This document shows, piece by piece, positions 1 through 8,654 of a stretch of DNA of 36,025 bases; position 1 is the first letter of the stretch; each line of letters begins with the position of its first letter. Source of the stretch: Clostridiales bacterium UBA1206 (GTDB lineage Bacteria; Bacillota; Clostridia; Oscillospirales; CAG-382); assembly GCA_002310055.1 (NCBI GenBank), contig DBXS01000019.1:12644-48668 (forward strand). The letters run 5' to 3'. The position numbers and the translations under genes were made by a program. A model generated the notes under the pieces. That model did not search any database. It was not told the origin of the DNA and worked only from the letters and a program-made list of their open reading frames with translations.

Positions 1-1028
1 CCGCCGACGACGCGTGGGACATAGCGCCCGTAAGCGAAAACCGGCATTTCACCGAAGGCGCTCCCGATATGGACACCGCAAAGCTTTTCGACCGCACCAA
101 AGAGCTGCTCGAAGCGATAAGAGATCGCCATCCCAAGATAATGGTCGAGCAGATGATAATCAAACACGTCCGTTACGACGCGGTTTACGCCAACACCAAC
201 GGCGTAGAATACACCACGCTGGGCGGCGAATATCTGGTGGAGCTTATGTATTCCGGCCACGACGGCGACGCGACTTCGTCGTTCTTCGGCTCGGGCGTGC
301 TCACCGATTCGCTCGACAAGCCGTTTATTGAACTGGGCACTATTGAAAAAGACCTTACTGACGTGGAAAATCAGATCCACCCGCAGGCGATAGACGGCAA
401 GTTCGTGGGCACGATACTGTTGACCCCCGACACCTTCGCCGAGATGATAGGCACCGCGATAGGCAACTTCGCCGGCGACATGACGCTGCTCGACGGCACC
501 AGTCTGTGGAAAGACAAACTGGGCAAACAGGTCGCCGACAAGCGCATCACCGTCGCTTCCGCCCCGCTCGACGAGCGCGTGGTATGCGGCGAACGCTACA
601 CATCCGAAGGATATCTGAGCGAAAACTACGATATCATCAAGGACGGCGTGCTCAACGCGTTCGCAATATCCAAATACGTCGCCAACAAGACGAACAACGA
701 ACGCGCCAAAAACTCCTCGATGAACCTCATCGTACCCGCCGGCGATACTCCGCTTGCGGATATCATAAAGGGTATAGACCGCGGCGTGATCGTAGGCAGG
801 ATCTCGGGCGGCGAGCCCACCGCCAACGGCGAATTTTCGATGGTCGCCAAGAACAGCTTTTACGTTGAAAAAGGCGAGGTCAAATACGCCGTCAACGAGA
901 CGATGATAAGCGGCAATCTGGCGGATATGCTCAACAATCTGCGCGTGATGTCCAAAGAAGTCGTCTGCGACGGCTACAAGGCGCTCCCCTACGCAGCGTT
1001 CGACAACGTGACGATATCCGGCAAATAA
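1..1028 (+). CDS. TldE/PmbA-like metallopeptidase-family protein (5' partial)
   Basis: The reading frame is already open at base 3 and runs 341 codons to TAA, so the N-terminal part (roughly the first quarter of a ~440-residue family member) lies outside the window. The TldD/TldE family handles modified or small peptides, for example in microcin B17 maturation and CcdA turnover in E. coli; TldD carries an HExxxH zinc site and TldE is its non-metal-binding partner. Here the position of that site reads as the TldE form (ILLTPDTFAEMIGTAIG) and no HExxxH is visible, so it is called TldE-like. The C-terminus has the family hallmarks GRISGGEP, ANGEFSMVAKNSF and ETMISGNLADML. A tldD partner would be expected upstream. 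A strong terminator follows directly. The actual substrate is unknown. Confidence 0.9.
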   Translation, partial: ADDAWDIAPVSENRHFTEGAPDMDTAKLFDRTKELLEAIRDRHPKIMVEQMIIKHVRYDAVYANTNGVEYTTLGGEYLVELMYSGHDGDATSSFFGSGVLTDSLDKPFIELGTIEKDLTDVENQIHPQAIDGKFVGTILLTPDTFAEMIGTAIGNFAGDMTLLDGTSLWKDKLGKQVADKRITVASAPLDERVVCGERYTSEGYLSENYDIIKDGVLNAFAISKYVANKTNNERAKNSSMNLIVPAGDTPLADIIKGIDRGVIVGRISGGEPTANGEFSMVAKNSFYVEKGEVKYAVNETMISGNLADMLNNLRVMSKEVVCDGYKALPYAAFDNVTISGK

Positions 1029-1048
1029 TACAAAAAAGCATAAAGAAA

Positions 1049-1084
1049 CCCGAAGGCGGAAACGCCTTCGGGCTTTGCTTTTTT
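1049..1084. terminator. Bidirectional intrinsic terminator
   Basis: A perfect 10-bp stem (CCCGAAGGCG, 1049-1058, with 1063-1072) closes on a GAAA tetraloop. It is followed by a T-rich tract ending in six Ts on the + strand. An A-rich tract at 1032-1046 supplies U-rich RNA on the - strand. The tldE-like gene and the glucosaminidase gene converge here, so one hairpin can end both transcripts. Confidence 0.9.
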
Positions 1085-1092
1085 ATTACGGT

Positions 1093-2958
1093 TTATTTAC
1101 CTGCCACGTAAAGTCTCAGGGCTGTGTAATCGTCTATGGTGATATCCTCGCCGCCGGTGAAACGCGCGGCTTCCATGCTTGCGCCCGTGAGCGTGACGGT
1201 GCCGGTCGCAGCCTTTTTGATAAGCGTGCAGTCGGCGGAATTGACGTTGCCGTCGCAGTTGACGTCGCCTTTGATGACCGCGGTCTTGGTGAGATACGCC
1301 TTGCCGCACCATTCGAATTTTACGGTGCAGCCGGTGACGATCTTGTCGTTATCGCCGAGTTCCGCGCCGGTGGGCGCCAAGACGGTTATAGAAGCGTATT
1401 TCATACGCGAAGCGAGTTCAGAAACGGTGCAGTTTTCGCCTATGCCCGAAACGTAACCGCCTTCGATAACGAGCGGGGCGCCGTACGTGTCGGTGAAGTT
1501 GCCGATGATGGTGATATAAGTGGTTTGTCCGCTGCTGGTCATAAAGCCGGCGTAGCCTTCCATAAAGGCGCCGCCCTTGCTCATTCCGGCGCAATAGTAC
1601 CAGCGCGTGTTGACCGCCGCGCCTATGACGAGCACGGTGGAGCCTTTTGCGAACACGCCGTACGAGCCTTCGTCGAGCGAAGGTCCTTTGCGGCAGTTGA
1701 GGTCGCCAAGGACGCTGCCCATATACAGCCCTTCCTCTTCCGGAACGGGAGTCGAGCTTTCCTCCGAGCTTTCCTCCGAGCTTTCCTCGGAACTTTCCTC
1801 AGAGCTTTCCTCGGGAGGCTCGGACGATTCTTCGGGAGGTTCGGACGATTCCTCGGCGGAAGATTCCTCGGGTTCGACCGGTGTGTCGCCGATGAATTCA
1901 TCGCCTATAGTGTAATAGCTTGAATGGGAATAGCCGAACAGCAGGCTGCCGTTTGAGCCGTAGCCGGCCACGAGATGCCATTTGGTCCGCACCGCGTCGC
2001 CGAACACGACGAGCTCGGTGTTCTTTGAAAAGCTGCCTATTACGGTGGCGCTGCCGCCGGTATCGTACGGTTCGGAACGGCAGTTGACGCCGCTGGTGGT
2101 GACCGCGCTGCGCAGCACCACGTTGCTGTCGTGCACGTAGACTATGCAGGAATCGCTGCGGCCGTTTGTGGTGGAAACGGTGATGACGGCGGGTCCCTGT
2201 TTGATGCCGGTTATCACGCCGTTGCCGTCGACCGTGGCGACTGACGTATCGCTGGAAGTGTACTGCGGATATACGGTGATGCCTTCGTCAGCCACGAAGG
2301 TGGGATACACGCGCACCGTCTCGCCCGTGACGAGCGTGAGGCGGTCGACGTTCATATTCACCGAATGGATGCCTTCGTAAACGTCGTACTGGTAAAGCTT
2401 GAACGATCTGATTATGCTTATGAGCTCTTCGTCGTAGCCCGGGGTGTCGCAGTAGCCGTCCTGCATAACGTAATGGCAGGCGAGTTCATAATCGGTGAGC
2501 CCGATGAGATTTTCGTAACGGCTCATAGTGGTGAACAGACGGCTGTGGTCGTCGACGCTTTCCTGCCAGCTGTCGTAGACGCGGAAGAAATGGCTTATGT
2601 AAAGGTCGTACAGATCGCCCATCTTGTTCCGTGCGTCTTCGAAATTCGTGTAGATCTTGCCGGTCTTGCGGTTGTAGACCTTGCCCGTCCAGCCCGGGGC
2701 GTACGCCTTGATTCCGAACAGGTTGTTGAGGTTCTTCGCCATAAACGAAGTGCCCCAGCCGCTTTCGTAAATTCCCTGGGCTATGGTGAGCGACGCGAGT
2801 ATGCCGGTGTCGCGCATATTCTGCGTTGCCATCGGCCCTATGGTTTCAAGAAAATACTGCCGCTCGGAAGCCGAAGCCGCGTCGGAGCGCACCGCCGCGA
2901 GCGGGATCAGCATAGCGAGCACTATGAGCAGCGCCGCAAATATCTTTAAATAACGCAT
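1093..2958 (-). CDS. Secreted glucosaminidase with Big_2, two SH3 domains and a dockerin-like C-terminus
   Basis: This 621-residue protein is predicted to cleave the glycan strand of peptidoglycan outside the cell. Domains in order: signal peptide (1-30); glucosaminidase domain (about 33-190) with the family glutamate E65 in IYESGWG; Big_2 immunoglobulin-like domain (about 197-275); bacterial SH3 (about 285-350); a linker made of EESS and EESSEPP units (361-409); second SH3 (411-475); a small domain often found before dockerins (485-560); and a type I dockerin-like module (563-618). The first dockerin repeat has the calcium ligands (DVNCDGNVNSAD); the second has lost most of them. The ATG at 2958 is chosen because AGAGG lies 8 bases upstream and a signal peptide begins there; the frame is open further upstream but that part would include the promoter. 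Monocistronic. The substrate bond is inferred from family. Confidence 0.9.
   Translation of the reverse strand: MRYLKIFAALLIVLAMLIPLAAVRSDAASASERQYFLETIGPMATQNMRDTGILASLTIAQGIYESGWGTSFMAKNLNNLFGIKAYAPGWTGKVYNRKTGKIYTNFEDARNKMGDLYDLYISHFFRVYDSWQESVDDHSRLFTTMSRYENLIGLTDYELACHYVMQDGYCDTPGYDEELISIIRSFKLYQYDVYEGIHSVNMNVDRLTLVTGETVRVYPTFVADEGITVYPQYTSSDTSVATVDGNGVITGIKQGPAVITVSTTNGRSDSCIVYVHDSNVVLRSAVTTSGVNCRSEPYDTGGSATVIGSFSKNTELVVFGDAVRTKWHLVAGYGSNGSLLFGYSHSSYYTIGDEFIGDTPVEPEESSAEESSEPPEESSEPPEESSEESSEESSEESSEESSTPVPEEEGLYMGSVLGDLNCRKGPSLDEGSYGVFAKGSTVLVIGAAVNTRWYYCAGMSKGGAFMEGYAGFMTSSGQTTYITIIGNFTDTYGAPLVIEGGYVSGIGENCTVSELASRMKYASITVLAPTGAELGDNDKIVTGCTVKFEWCGKAYLTKTAVIKGDVNCDGNVNSADCTLIKKAATGTVTLTGASMEAARFTGGEDITIDDYTALRLYVAGK
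1754..1852. repeat. Coding tandem repeats (12 bp x5 and 21 bp x2)
   Basis: Five near-identical 12-bp units (GAGCTTTCCTCC and variants) at 1754-1813 are followed by two 21-bp units at about 1811-1831 and 1832-1852. They encode the EESS and EESSEPP linker of the glucosaminidase. Both unit lengths are multiples of three, so gain or loss of units would change linker length without shifting the frame. Confidence 0.9.
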
Positions 2959-3024
2959 TTTTATACCTCTTTTACGGGTCGTAAGGGGGTTTGCATAATG
3001 AAGTTCTTTCAAATGGGTTTTATT

Positions 3025-3053
3025 ATTATAGCACACTTCGGCGCGCTTGTCAA
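3025..3053 (-). promoter_or_regulatory. Consensus promoter of the glucosaminidase gene
   Basis: On the - strand, TTGACA (3053-3048), a 17-bp spacer and TATAAT (3030-3025) form a full sigma-A consensus. TGC precedes the -10, so it is also an extended -10. The predicted transcript has a leader of about 60 bases. The promoter lies just beyond the recN stop, so the hydrolase need not depend on the long upstream operon. Confidence 0.85.
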
Positions 3054-3071
3054 CAGCCTGCGCCGTACGGG

Positions 3072-4742
3072 TCACTTACCGTCCGACGGAAAGCGCGAAG
3101 AATCGAGCGTTTCACGCGCGGCGCTGCGCACCGCGTCGGTGACTTTTATGCCGCCCATTATGCGTGCGAGCTCGTCAATGCGTTCTTCTTTGCCGAGCAC
3201 TTTGACGTGGGTGTAGGTGCGTTCGCCCTCCACTCCCTTTGAAACGAGCCAGTGAGTATCCGCCTGGCTCGCCACCTGCGCCGAATGGGTGATGCACATT
3301 ATCTGTATCCCCTTCTGCGCGAGTTCTTTGAGCTTTTTCCCCAGCATTTCGCTGGTCTTGCCTGAAATACCGGAATCGATCTCGTCGAATACCACGGTGC
3401 CTACGCCGTCGGACCGCACGAACGCCGATTTGATGGCGAGCATTATGCGGGAGAGTTCGCCGCCGGAAGCGATGCGCGCGATCGGGCGCGGGAGTTCGCC
3501 TTTGTTTGCGGAAATGAGGAATTCGACTCCGCACGAGCCGTTTTCGCAAAACGGGATATCGGTGAATTCGGTCTTGAACGTGACCGACGGCATATCGAGC
3601 GACGCGAGGCATTCTTCTATTTCTTTTTCCAGAAGCGCGGCGGCGCTTTGGCGTTTTGCGCGCAGCACGTCTGCGCGGCGCGCGAGTTCCTTTTCGGCTT
3701 CGGCGAGGAAAGCGCGCTTGTCGGCGAGATACTCGTCGCTCATATCGAGCTCTTTCTTTTCGCGTTTGAACGTTCCGAGCTGTTCGGCGAGCCCGGCGTC
3801 GTCGGTGCGGTATTTGCGCTTGAGACGCGATATGACCGAAAGCCGCTCTTCGATCTCGTCTATGCGCTTTTCGGGCGATTCGCATTCTAAATCGATGCCG
3901 TCTTTCAGCGATTCCGCCACGTCCTCGATCTCGTAAACGCACGATTCCAGCCGTTTGATATAATCTGAACTGCCCGTAAGCACGTTTTCGATGCGCCTTA
4001 TCGAGTCGTTCGCCCTGCCGAGCTTCGAAAGCGCCGAATCGCGCCCTTTGAGCTCCTCGAGCGCTCCGCGCACGTTGTCGTATATCTTTTCGTAATTCAC
4101 CAGCACCGAGCGTTCGCCTTCGAGCTCGCTTTCTTCTCCGGCGCGGACCGACGCGTTTTCGAGCTCGTTTATCTGGTAGTCGAGCACGTCGAGCCGCAGC
4201 ATCTTTTCTTCGGCGAGCTTGCGCATCCGTTCCGCCTCGGCGTACGCCGCGGTGTAGACTTCGTACTGTTCGCGGTACGACGCGAGCTCGGCGGTATCTC
4301 CGGCATACGTATCGAGCAGGCCGATATGAGTCTGCGGGTCGGAAAGCGACTGCGTGTCCTGCTGGCCGTGGATGTTCAGCAGCCGCGATACCAGCTCCTT
4401 GAGCCGGTTGACCGGGACCGTCCTGCCGTTTATGCGGCATACGCTGCGCCCGTCCGCCGTTATGCGGCGGTAAACGCTCATAAGCCCGTCTTCGCCCGCG
4501 AATTCGGCGAAATCGCCCGCGCGTTCGCCTGAAACGTCGAAAACGCCTTCCACGGTCGCCTGATCCTCGCCTGTGCGGATCAGGGTCTTGTCGCCGCGCG
4601 CGCCGCAAAGGAGCGCCATGCTGTCCACGATTATGGACTTGCCGCCGCCCGTTTCGCCGGTGAGGACGGTAAAGCCCGCGCCGACAGTGATATTGAGTTT
4701 TTTGATGAGCGCAACGTTTTCTGCGTACAGCGAAACGAGCAT
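3072..4742 (-). CDS. recN: DNA repair protein RecN
   Basis: RecN is an SMC-like ATPase that acts early at double-strand breaks. The 556-residue length is normal. It shows a Walker A motif at 29-36 (GETGGGKS; the family usually has GETGAGKS), the NIHGQQD segment near 123-129, a long central coiled coil (about 150-370) and the C-terminal ATPase half with the signature ASGGELSR (425-432), Walker B VVFDEIDSGISG (about 450-461) and the switch histidine in CITHSAQ (H486). The ATG at 4742 has GGTG a few bases upstream. It is the last gene of the long - strand operon and starts 31 bases after the argR stop, an association typical of Firmicutes. Confidence 0.97.
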   Translation of the reverse strand: MLVSLYAENVALIKKLNITVGAGFTVLTGETGGGKSIIVDSMALLCGARGDKTLIRTGEDQATVEGVFDVSGERAGDFAEFAGEDGLMSVYRRITADGRSVCRINGRTVPVNRLKELVSRLLNIHGQQDTQSLSDPQTHIGLLDTYAGDTAELASYREQYEVYTAAYAEAERMRKLAEEKMLRLDVLDYQINELENASVRAGEESELEGERSVLVNYEKIYDNVRGALEELKGRDSALSKLGRANDSIRRIENVLTGSSDYIKRLESCVYEIEDVAESLKDGIDLECESPEKRIDEIEERLSVISRLKRKYRTDDAGLAEQLGTFKREKKELDMSDEYLADKRAFLAEAEKELARRADVLRAKRQSAAALLEKEIEECLASLDMPSVTFKTEFTDIPFCENGSCGVEFLISANKGELPRPIARIASGGELSRIMLAIKSAFVRSDGVGTVVFDEIDSGISGKTSEMLGKKLKELAQKGIQIMCITHSAQVASQADTHWLVSKGVEGERTYTHVKVLGKEERIDELARIMGGIKVTDAVRSAARETLDSSRFPSDGK

Positions 4743-4773
4743 ATTACACCACTGCCCTATGCGATAATAGCGG

Positions 4774-5226
4774 TTATTTGATGGCTTCTTTTATAAAACT
4801 GCAGACCCGTTCAGCCGAAACGTTATCCTTTGTGATAACGATGAGCGTGTCCTCTCCGGCGATGGAACCGACCACGCCTTCGAGCGCGAGCGAATCGATC
4901 GCCACCGCGGCGGCGCCCGCCATACCCATATAGACGTTGACGACCACGAGCTGGATAGCCACGTCGACGGCTTTGACCGCCTCACGCAGGACTTTGGCGT
5001 AGCGCGTCTGAAGCTTGGCGTCGTTGACGGGTTCCTGGAATACGTACTTGTATCTTCCGTCGCTGCCGGACGATTTGATGATCTTGAGATCGCGCATATC
5101 GCGGGAAACGGTCGCCTGGGTGGCGTTGAACCCGTTTTCGGCGAGCTTGGCGCGGAGTTCCTCCTGAGTGTCGATGTCGTACTTTGCGATCAGGCGCAGG
5201 ATCTCTTGCTGTCTTTTGCTTTTCAT
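4774..5226 (-). CDS. argR: Arginine repressor ArgR/AhrC
   Basis: A 150-residue arginine-sensing transcription factor: an N-terminal winged helix (about 1-70, including the conserved ATQATVSRDMRDLKI recognition region) and a C-terminal oligomerisation and arginine-binding domain (about 80-150) with the GSIAGEDTLIVI segment that carries the acidic arginine-contact residues. The family controls arginine synthesis and breakdown as an arginine-dependent hexamer. The ATG directly abuts the nadK stop codon, indicating translational coupling. Its position between nadK and recN is the standard Firmicutes arrangement, so placement says little about targets. No clear ARG-box was noticed in the gaps of this window. 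Confidence 0.96.
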   Translation of the reverse strand: MKSKRQQEILRLIAKYDIDTQEELRAKLAENGFNATQATVSRDMRDLKIIKSSGSDGRYKYVFQEPVNDAKLQTRYAKVLREAVKAVDVAIQLVVVNVYMGMAGAAAVAIDSLALEGVVGSIAGEDTLIVITKDNVSAERVCSFIKEAIK

Positions 5227-6054
5227 TTAATACTTCTCCTTAAATTTTTGTGCAAGTATTTTATAAAAAGAATTGCTTCTTAACCGTAACAGTTTGGTGA
5301 CCGAGCGCGAACGGCTGACGCGCACGGAATCTTCGCAGAACACTTCCGTGCTTTCGCGCCCGTCGGCGGTGAGGAAAATATCGCCGTGATATTTGGATGA
5401 GACCGATATTTCGAGCACGGAATCGGGAGAGAAAACCATAGAGCCCGAAAACGATATCCCGTGAGGGCAGACCGCCGAGGCGGTCATAAGTTCGAGCGAC
5501 GGGTCTATTATGGGGCCGCCCGCCGACATCGAATAGGCGGTGGAGCCCGTGGGCGTTGAGACTATGAGCCCGTCGGCGCGGTACGAGCCGACTTTTTCGC
5601 CGCTGCAGCTGAGTTCGAGGTCGATAAGCCGCGTCACCGCCCCGCGTGAGACGACTATTTCGTTGAGCACGGTGTAACGGGCGCGCTCTTCGCCGTCGCG
5701 GAGCACAGAAGCGTCGAGCATCATGCGGTCTTCGGTATACGCCTCGCCGGAAAACACGTTGGAAAGCAGGTCGAGTTCGTCGATACTTATCTCGCTCATA
5801 TATCCGAGCCTGCCGAGGTCGACGCCCAGAAGCGGAGTGCCGGTGCGGCTCGCCCAGCCCGCCGCGGCGAGCATGGTGCCGTCGCCGCCGAGCACGGCGC
5901 AGAGATCGCAGCCTTCGGGCAAACGCGCGGAAGCGTCGGCGGCGCCGTACGCGACGTCGCACGCGCAGTTGTTGCGTTCAAGTATTCGTTTTACGCTTGC
6001 AAGGCATTCTTCGGCGCCCTGCTTGGTGGGGTTGACGAAAATAAGCGCTTTCAT
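5227..6054 (-). CDS. nadK: NAD kinase
   Basis: Phosphorylates NAD to NADP using ATP or polyphosphate. The 275-residue protein carries the family motifs: GGDGT at 56-60 (nucleotide binding), LGRLGYM near 81-87, the NE motif in VLNEIVV, and the glycine-rich TPTGSTAYSMSAGGP segment. Cytosolic and typically active as a dimer or tetramer. The start follows the tlyA stop by 7 bases and the stop abuts argR, so it is tightly embedded in the operon. Nothing unusual in length or motifs. Confidence 0.97.
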   Translation of the reverse strand: MKALIFVNPTKQGAEECLASVKRILERNNCACDVAYGAADASARLPEGCDLCAVLGGDGTMLAAAGWASRTGTPLLGVDLGRLGYMSEISIDELDLLSNVFSGEAYTEDRMMLDASVLRDGEERARYTVLNEIVVSRGAVTRLIDLELSCSGEKVGSYRADGLIVSTPTGSTAYSMSAGGPIIDPSLELMTASAVCPHGISFSGSMVFSPDSVLEISVSSKYHGDIFLTADGRESTEVFCEDSVRVSRSRSVTKLLRLRSNSFYKILAQKFKEKY

Positions 6055-6061
6055 TATTGCG

Positions 6062-6796
6062 TCACTCCTTGACGAACGCGGCGAGATATTCCACGTTCCC
6101 GTCGCCGCCGGTTATGGGCGATACCGCCGTATCCGTGAGCCGGAATCCGTACTCGGAAGCGGACGCGGCGAGTTTTTTTATGAGCGCGGCGGCGTTTTTG
6201 CCGTCTTTGTCTTTTATAACGCCGTTCTTGTGCCGTGCGCGCGAGCCGGTCTCGAACTGCGGCTTTACAAGCGTCACCATAACGCCTCCGGCGCACAGGA
6301 CCGCGGCGCACGCCGGGTAAAGCAGCGTCTGCGAAATGAACGAAACGTCCATCACTATAAGGTCTATTTTGTCTTCAAAATCGGTTTCCGTAAGGTACCG
6401 CGCGTTGACGTTTTCACGGCTGACGACGCGGCTGTCGGCGCGGAGCGAAGGATCGAGCTGGCCGGTACCGGAATCGACGGCGTAGACTTTCTTTGCGCCG
6501 TGCGTAAGCAGGCAGTGGGTGAAACCGCCGGTGGACGCGCCGATGTCGAGGCATATCTTATCTTCGGCGCGAACGCCGAAAGCGCGCAGCGCGTGTTCGA
6601 GCTTTATTCCCCCTCGCGAAACGTACAGTGTCTGCGGGTATTCGACTTTGATATCGCAGTCTTCAGCGAGCAGCTCGCCGGGTTTGGCGACCGTTTTTCC
6701 GTTTGCGCTCACGCGGCCTTCTTTGATGAACGCGGCGGCGGCGGAACGGCTCTTTGCGAGCCCTTTTTCCGCAATCAAAACGTCCGCGCGCTTCAT
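6062..6796 (-). CDS. tlyA: TlyA-family rRNA (cytidine-2'-O)-methyltransferase
   Basis: A 244-residue protein with an N-terminal S4 RNA-binding domain (about 1-60) fused to an FtsJ-like Rossmann methyltransferase domain. The SAM site is LDIGASTGGFTHCLL. The presumed catalytic K-D-K-E tetrad of the family is visible in GGIKLEHAL, VMDVSF, LVKPQFE and GNVEYL. Known members 2'-O-methylate cytidines of 23S rRNA (and of 16S rRNA in some species) and affect capreomycin sensitivity. The ATG at 6796 overlaps the dxs stop as ATGA, which fixes the start; the open frame upstream of it is a shadow inside dxs. Shorter than mycobacterial TlyA but normal for Firmicutes. Confidence 0.95.
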   Translation of the reverse strand: MKRADVLIAEKGLAKSRSAAAAFIKEGRVSANGKTVAKPGELLAEDCDIKVEYPQTLYVSRGGIKLEHALRAFGVRAEDKICLDIGASTGGFTHCLLTHGAKKVYAVDSGTGQLDPSLRADSRVVSRENVNARYLTETDFEDKIDLIVMDVSFISQTLLYPACAAVLCAGGVMVTLVKPQFETGSRARHKNGVIKDKDGKNAAALIKKLAASASEYGFRLTDTAVSPITGGDGNVEYLAAFVKE

Positions 6797-8613
6797 AACG
6801 AAGCAAGCGCCTTTTCTATTGCGGCGGCGTCTATGCCGCATTCGGCGAACAGTTTGCCGTAGCTGCCGTGCCCGGGAAACGCGCCGTCTATGGCAAGAAC
6901 GCGCATATTTTCTTTGCCCAAAGCGGCTTTGAGCGTTTCGCCTATCCCGCCGCACAAAACGCCTTCTTCCGCAAACACCGCGGGTGTCGACGCCGGAAGC
7001 AGGCGCAGCAAGGTATCGATATCGAGCGGTTTGACGCGCAGCAGTTTTATGACGCGGGTATCGCCCGCGCTGCGGGCGGCGAGCACCGCCTGTGAGGTTA
7101 TCCTTCCGTATGTGACGACGGCTTTTTTCGGCTCGCCGTAATCGGCGTAGCTCAGCGTGCCGAGATCGGTGAACGCCGAGCGGTCGTATTCGACTTCTTT
7201 TCCCTTGGGGTAACGCACCGCCGAAACTCCGTCGTACGCGAGAGATTCGCCTATACAGGTCCTGAGTTCCGCCAGAGTTTCGGGCGAGTAGATCAGGCAC
7301 GAAGGTATGGAATTCAACATTGCGGCGTCGAAGATCCCGTGATGGGTGACGCCGTCGTCGGCGACGAGGCCCGCGCGGTCGACCAGCAGAGTCAGCCGCA
7401 GCGATTGCATGGCGGCGTCTTCCGCCACCTGGTCGAAAGCGCGCTGCAGGAACGTGGAGTACACGGCGAACACGGGTTTGAGCCCGCCCGCGGCAAGCCC
7501 CGCGCAGAACGTGGCGGCGTGTTCTTCGGCTATGCCTACGTCGAAGAAACGGTCGGGGTGTTTTTCAGCAAACGGCGCAAGTCCGGTGCCGGCGGTCATT
7601 GCGGCGGTCACCGCGGCAATATCGCCGTCTTCATCCGCAAGGCGGCAGAGTTCGGCGCCGGCGTTGTATGAAAAAGTCTTTTCTTTTCCGTTGGGGACGA
7701 CGCCCGTGGCGGGGTCGAAGCTCGGCACCGAATGGTACAAATCGGGCTTTTCTTCGGCGAAAGCGTATCCCTTGCCTTTTTTGGTATACGTATGGATCAC
7801 GCAGGGGGAGCCGCGGCGCTTGGCCTGCTCGAGCACCGGTATCAGGCGCTTGAGGTCGTTGCCGTCCACCGGGCCGATATATTCGAACCCCAGCGTTTCG
7901 AAAAAGTTTTCTTTGAATATAAGGCGCTTGAAAAAGTTCTTGATCCGTCTGGCTCCGCCGACGAGCGGTTTGCCGACGAGCGGGACGGTGGACACGACTT
8001 TTACAAAGCGGTTTTTGAAATTGAAATAGCGTTTGCTTGTGCGAAGCCGCGTAAAGACGTTGTTTATGGAACCGACGTTGCGCGATATAGCCATTTCGTT
8101 ATCGTTGAGCACGATTACGAGCCGCAGATCGCTGCCGGCGCAGTTGTTGAGCGCTTCGTACGTCATTCCGTTGGTGAAGCTGCCGTCGCCCAAGAGCGCC
8201 ACTACGCTTTTTTCGGAGCCGCGCATTTTGAGCGCGCGTGCGAGCCCTATGGAAGCCGAGAGCGCGTTGCCGGAATGCCCCGACCCGAACGGATCGTATT
8301 CGCTTTCGCTGCGTTTGGTGAATCCGCTGACGCCGCCGTCCGAACGCAGAAAGCCGAAGCCTTCTTTTCTGCCGGTGAGCAGTTTGTGGGCGTAGCTCTG
8401 GTGACCCACGTCGAACACGAGCTTGTCTTCGGGCAGGTCGAACACACGGTGGATCGCCACGGTCAGTTCGACGTCGCCCAGATTTGAGGCGAGGTGACCG
8501 CCGTTTTTGGCGACCGAGCGGAGTATTTCTTCCCGCAGTTCGGCGCAGAGCGTATTAAGTTCTTTTTCGGGACACCTTTTGACGTCCGCGGGTGAGTTTA
8601 TTTTTTCGAGCAT
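6793..8613 (-). CDS. dxs: 1-deoxy-D-xylulose-5-phosphate synthase
   Basis: Makes DXP from pyruvate and glyceraldehyde 3-phosphate using thiamine diphosphate, the entry step of the MEP isoprenoid pathway. Its 606 residues show VGHQSYAHK and SGHSGNA (substrate/ThDP site), the ThDP-magnesium motif GDGSFTNGM through VLNDNEMAIS, the transketolase glutamate region VGIAEEHAATF, and the C-terminal transketolase domain. The family's DRAGxxGxDGxTHxG region reads DRAGLVADDGVTHHG, a modest variation. It lies between ispA and tlyA: the 41-base gap after ispA is the largest in this part of the operon, and the stop overlaps tlyA by 4 bases. Together with ispA it supplies prenyl precursors for wall lipid carriers. 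Confidence 0.97.
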   Translation of the reverse strand: MLEKINSPADVKRCPEKELNTLCAELREEILRSVAKNGGHLASNLGDVELTVAIHRVFDLPEDKLVFDVGHQSYAHKLLTGRKEGFGFLRSDGGVSGFTKRSESEYDPFGSGHSGNALSASIGLARALKMRGSEKSVVALLGDGSFTNGMTYEALNNCAGSDLRLVIVLNDNEMAISRNVGSINNVFTRLRTSKRYFNFKNRFVKVVSTVPLVGKPLVGGARRIKNFFKRLIFKENFFETLGFEYIGPVDGNDLKRLIPVLEQAKRRGSPCVIHTYTKKGKGYAFAEEKPDLYHSVPSFDPATGVVPNGKEKTFSYNAGAELCRLADEDGDIAAVTAAMTAGTGLAPFAEKHPDRFFDVGIAEEHAATFCAGLAAGGLKPVFAVYSTFLQRAFDQVAEDAAMQSLRLTLLVDRAGLVADDGVTHHGIFDAAMLNSIPSCLIYSPETLAELRTCIGESLAYDGVSAVRYPKGKEVEYDRSAFTDLGTLSYADYGEPKKAVVTYGRITSQAVLAARSAGDTRVIKLLRVKPLDIDTLLRLLPASTPAVFAEEGVLCGGIGETLKAALGKENMRVLAIDGAFPGHGSYGKLFAECGIDAAAIEKALASL

Positions 8614-8654
8614 ATATACAGACAGTTCCTTGATCTTGGATATCGCTTTCTATT

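Noticed and set aside
1754..1852. A CRISPR-like or regulatory repeat array
   Set aside because: Units are contiguous without spacers, are multiples of three, and encode the Glu/Ser linker of the hydrolase.
2969..2990. Small TTACG/CGTAA hairpin in the glucosaminidase leader as a riboswitch
   Set aside because: Only five base pairs with a three-base loop; nothing resembles a known aptamer and the leader is about 60 bases.
2959..3075. Upstream extension of the glucosaminidase frame by 39 codons
   Set aside because: The extension covers the TTGACA/TATAAT promoter and the leader; the signal peptide and AGAGG site support the ATG at 2958.
6797..7300. Extension of the tlyA frame to 412 codons
   Set aside because: The added part lies inside dxs in another frame, is arginine-rich and lacks a start site; the ATGA overlap with dxs and the S4 domain start fix the ATG at 6796.
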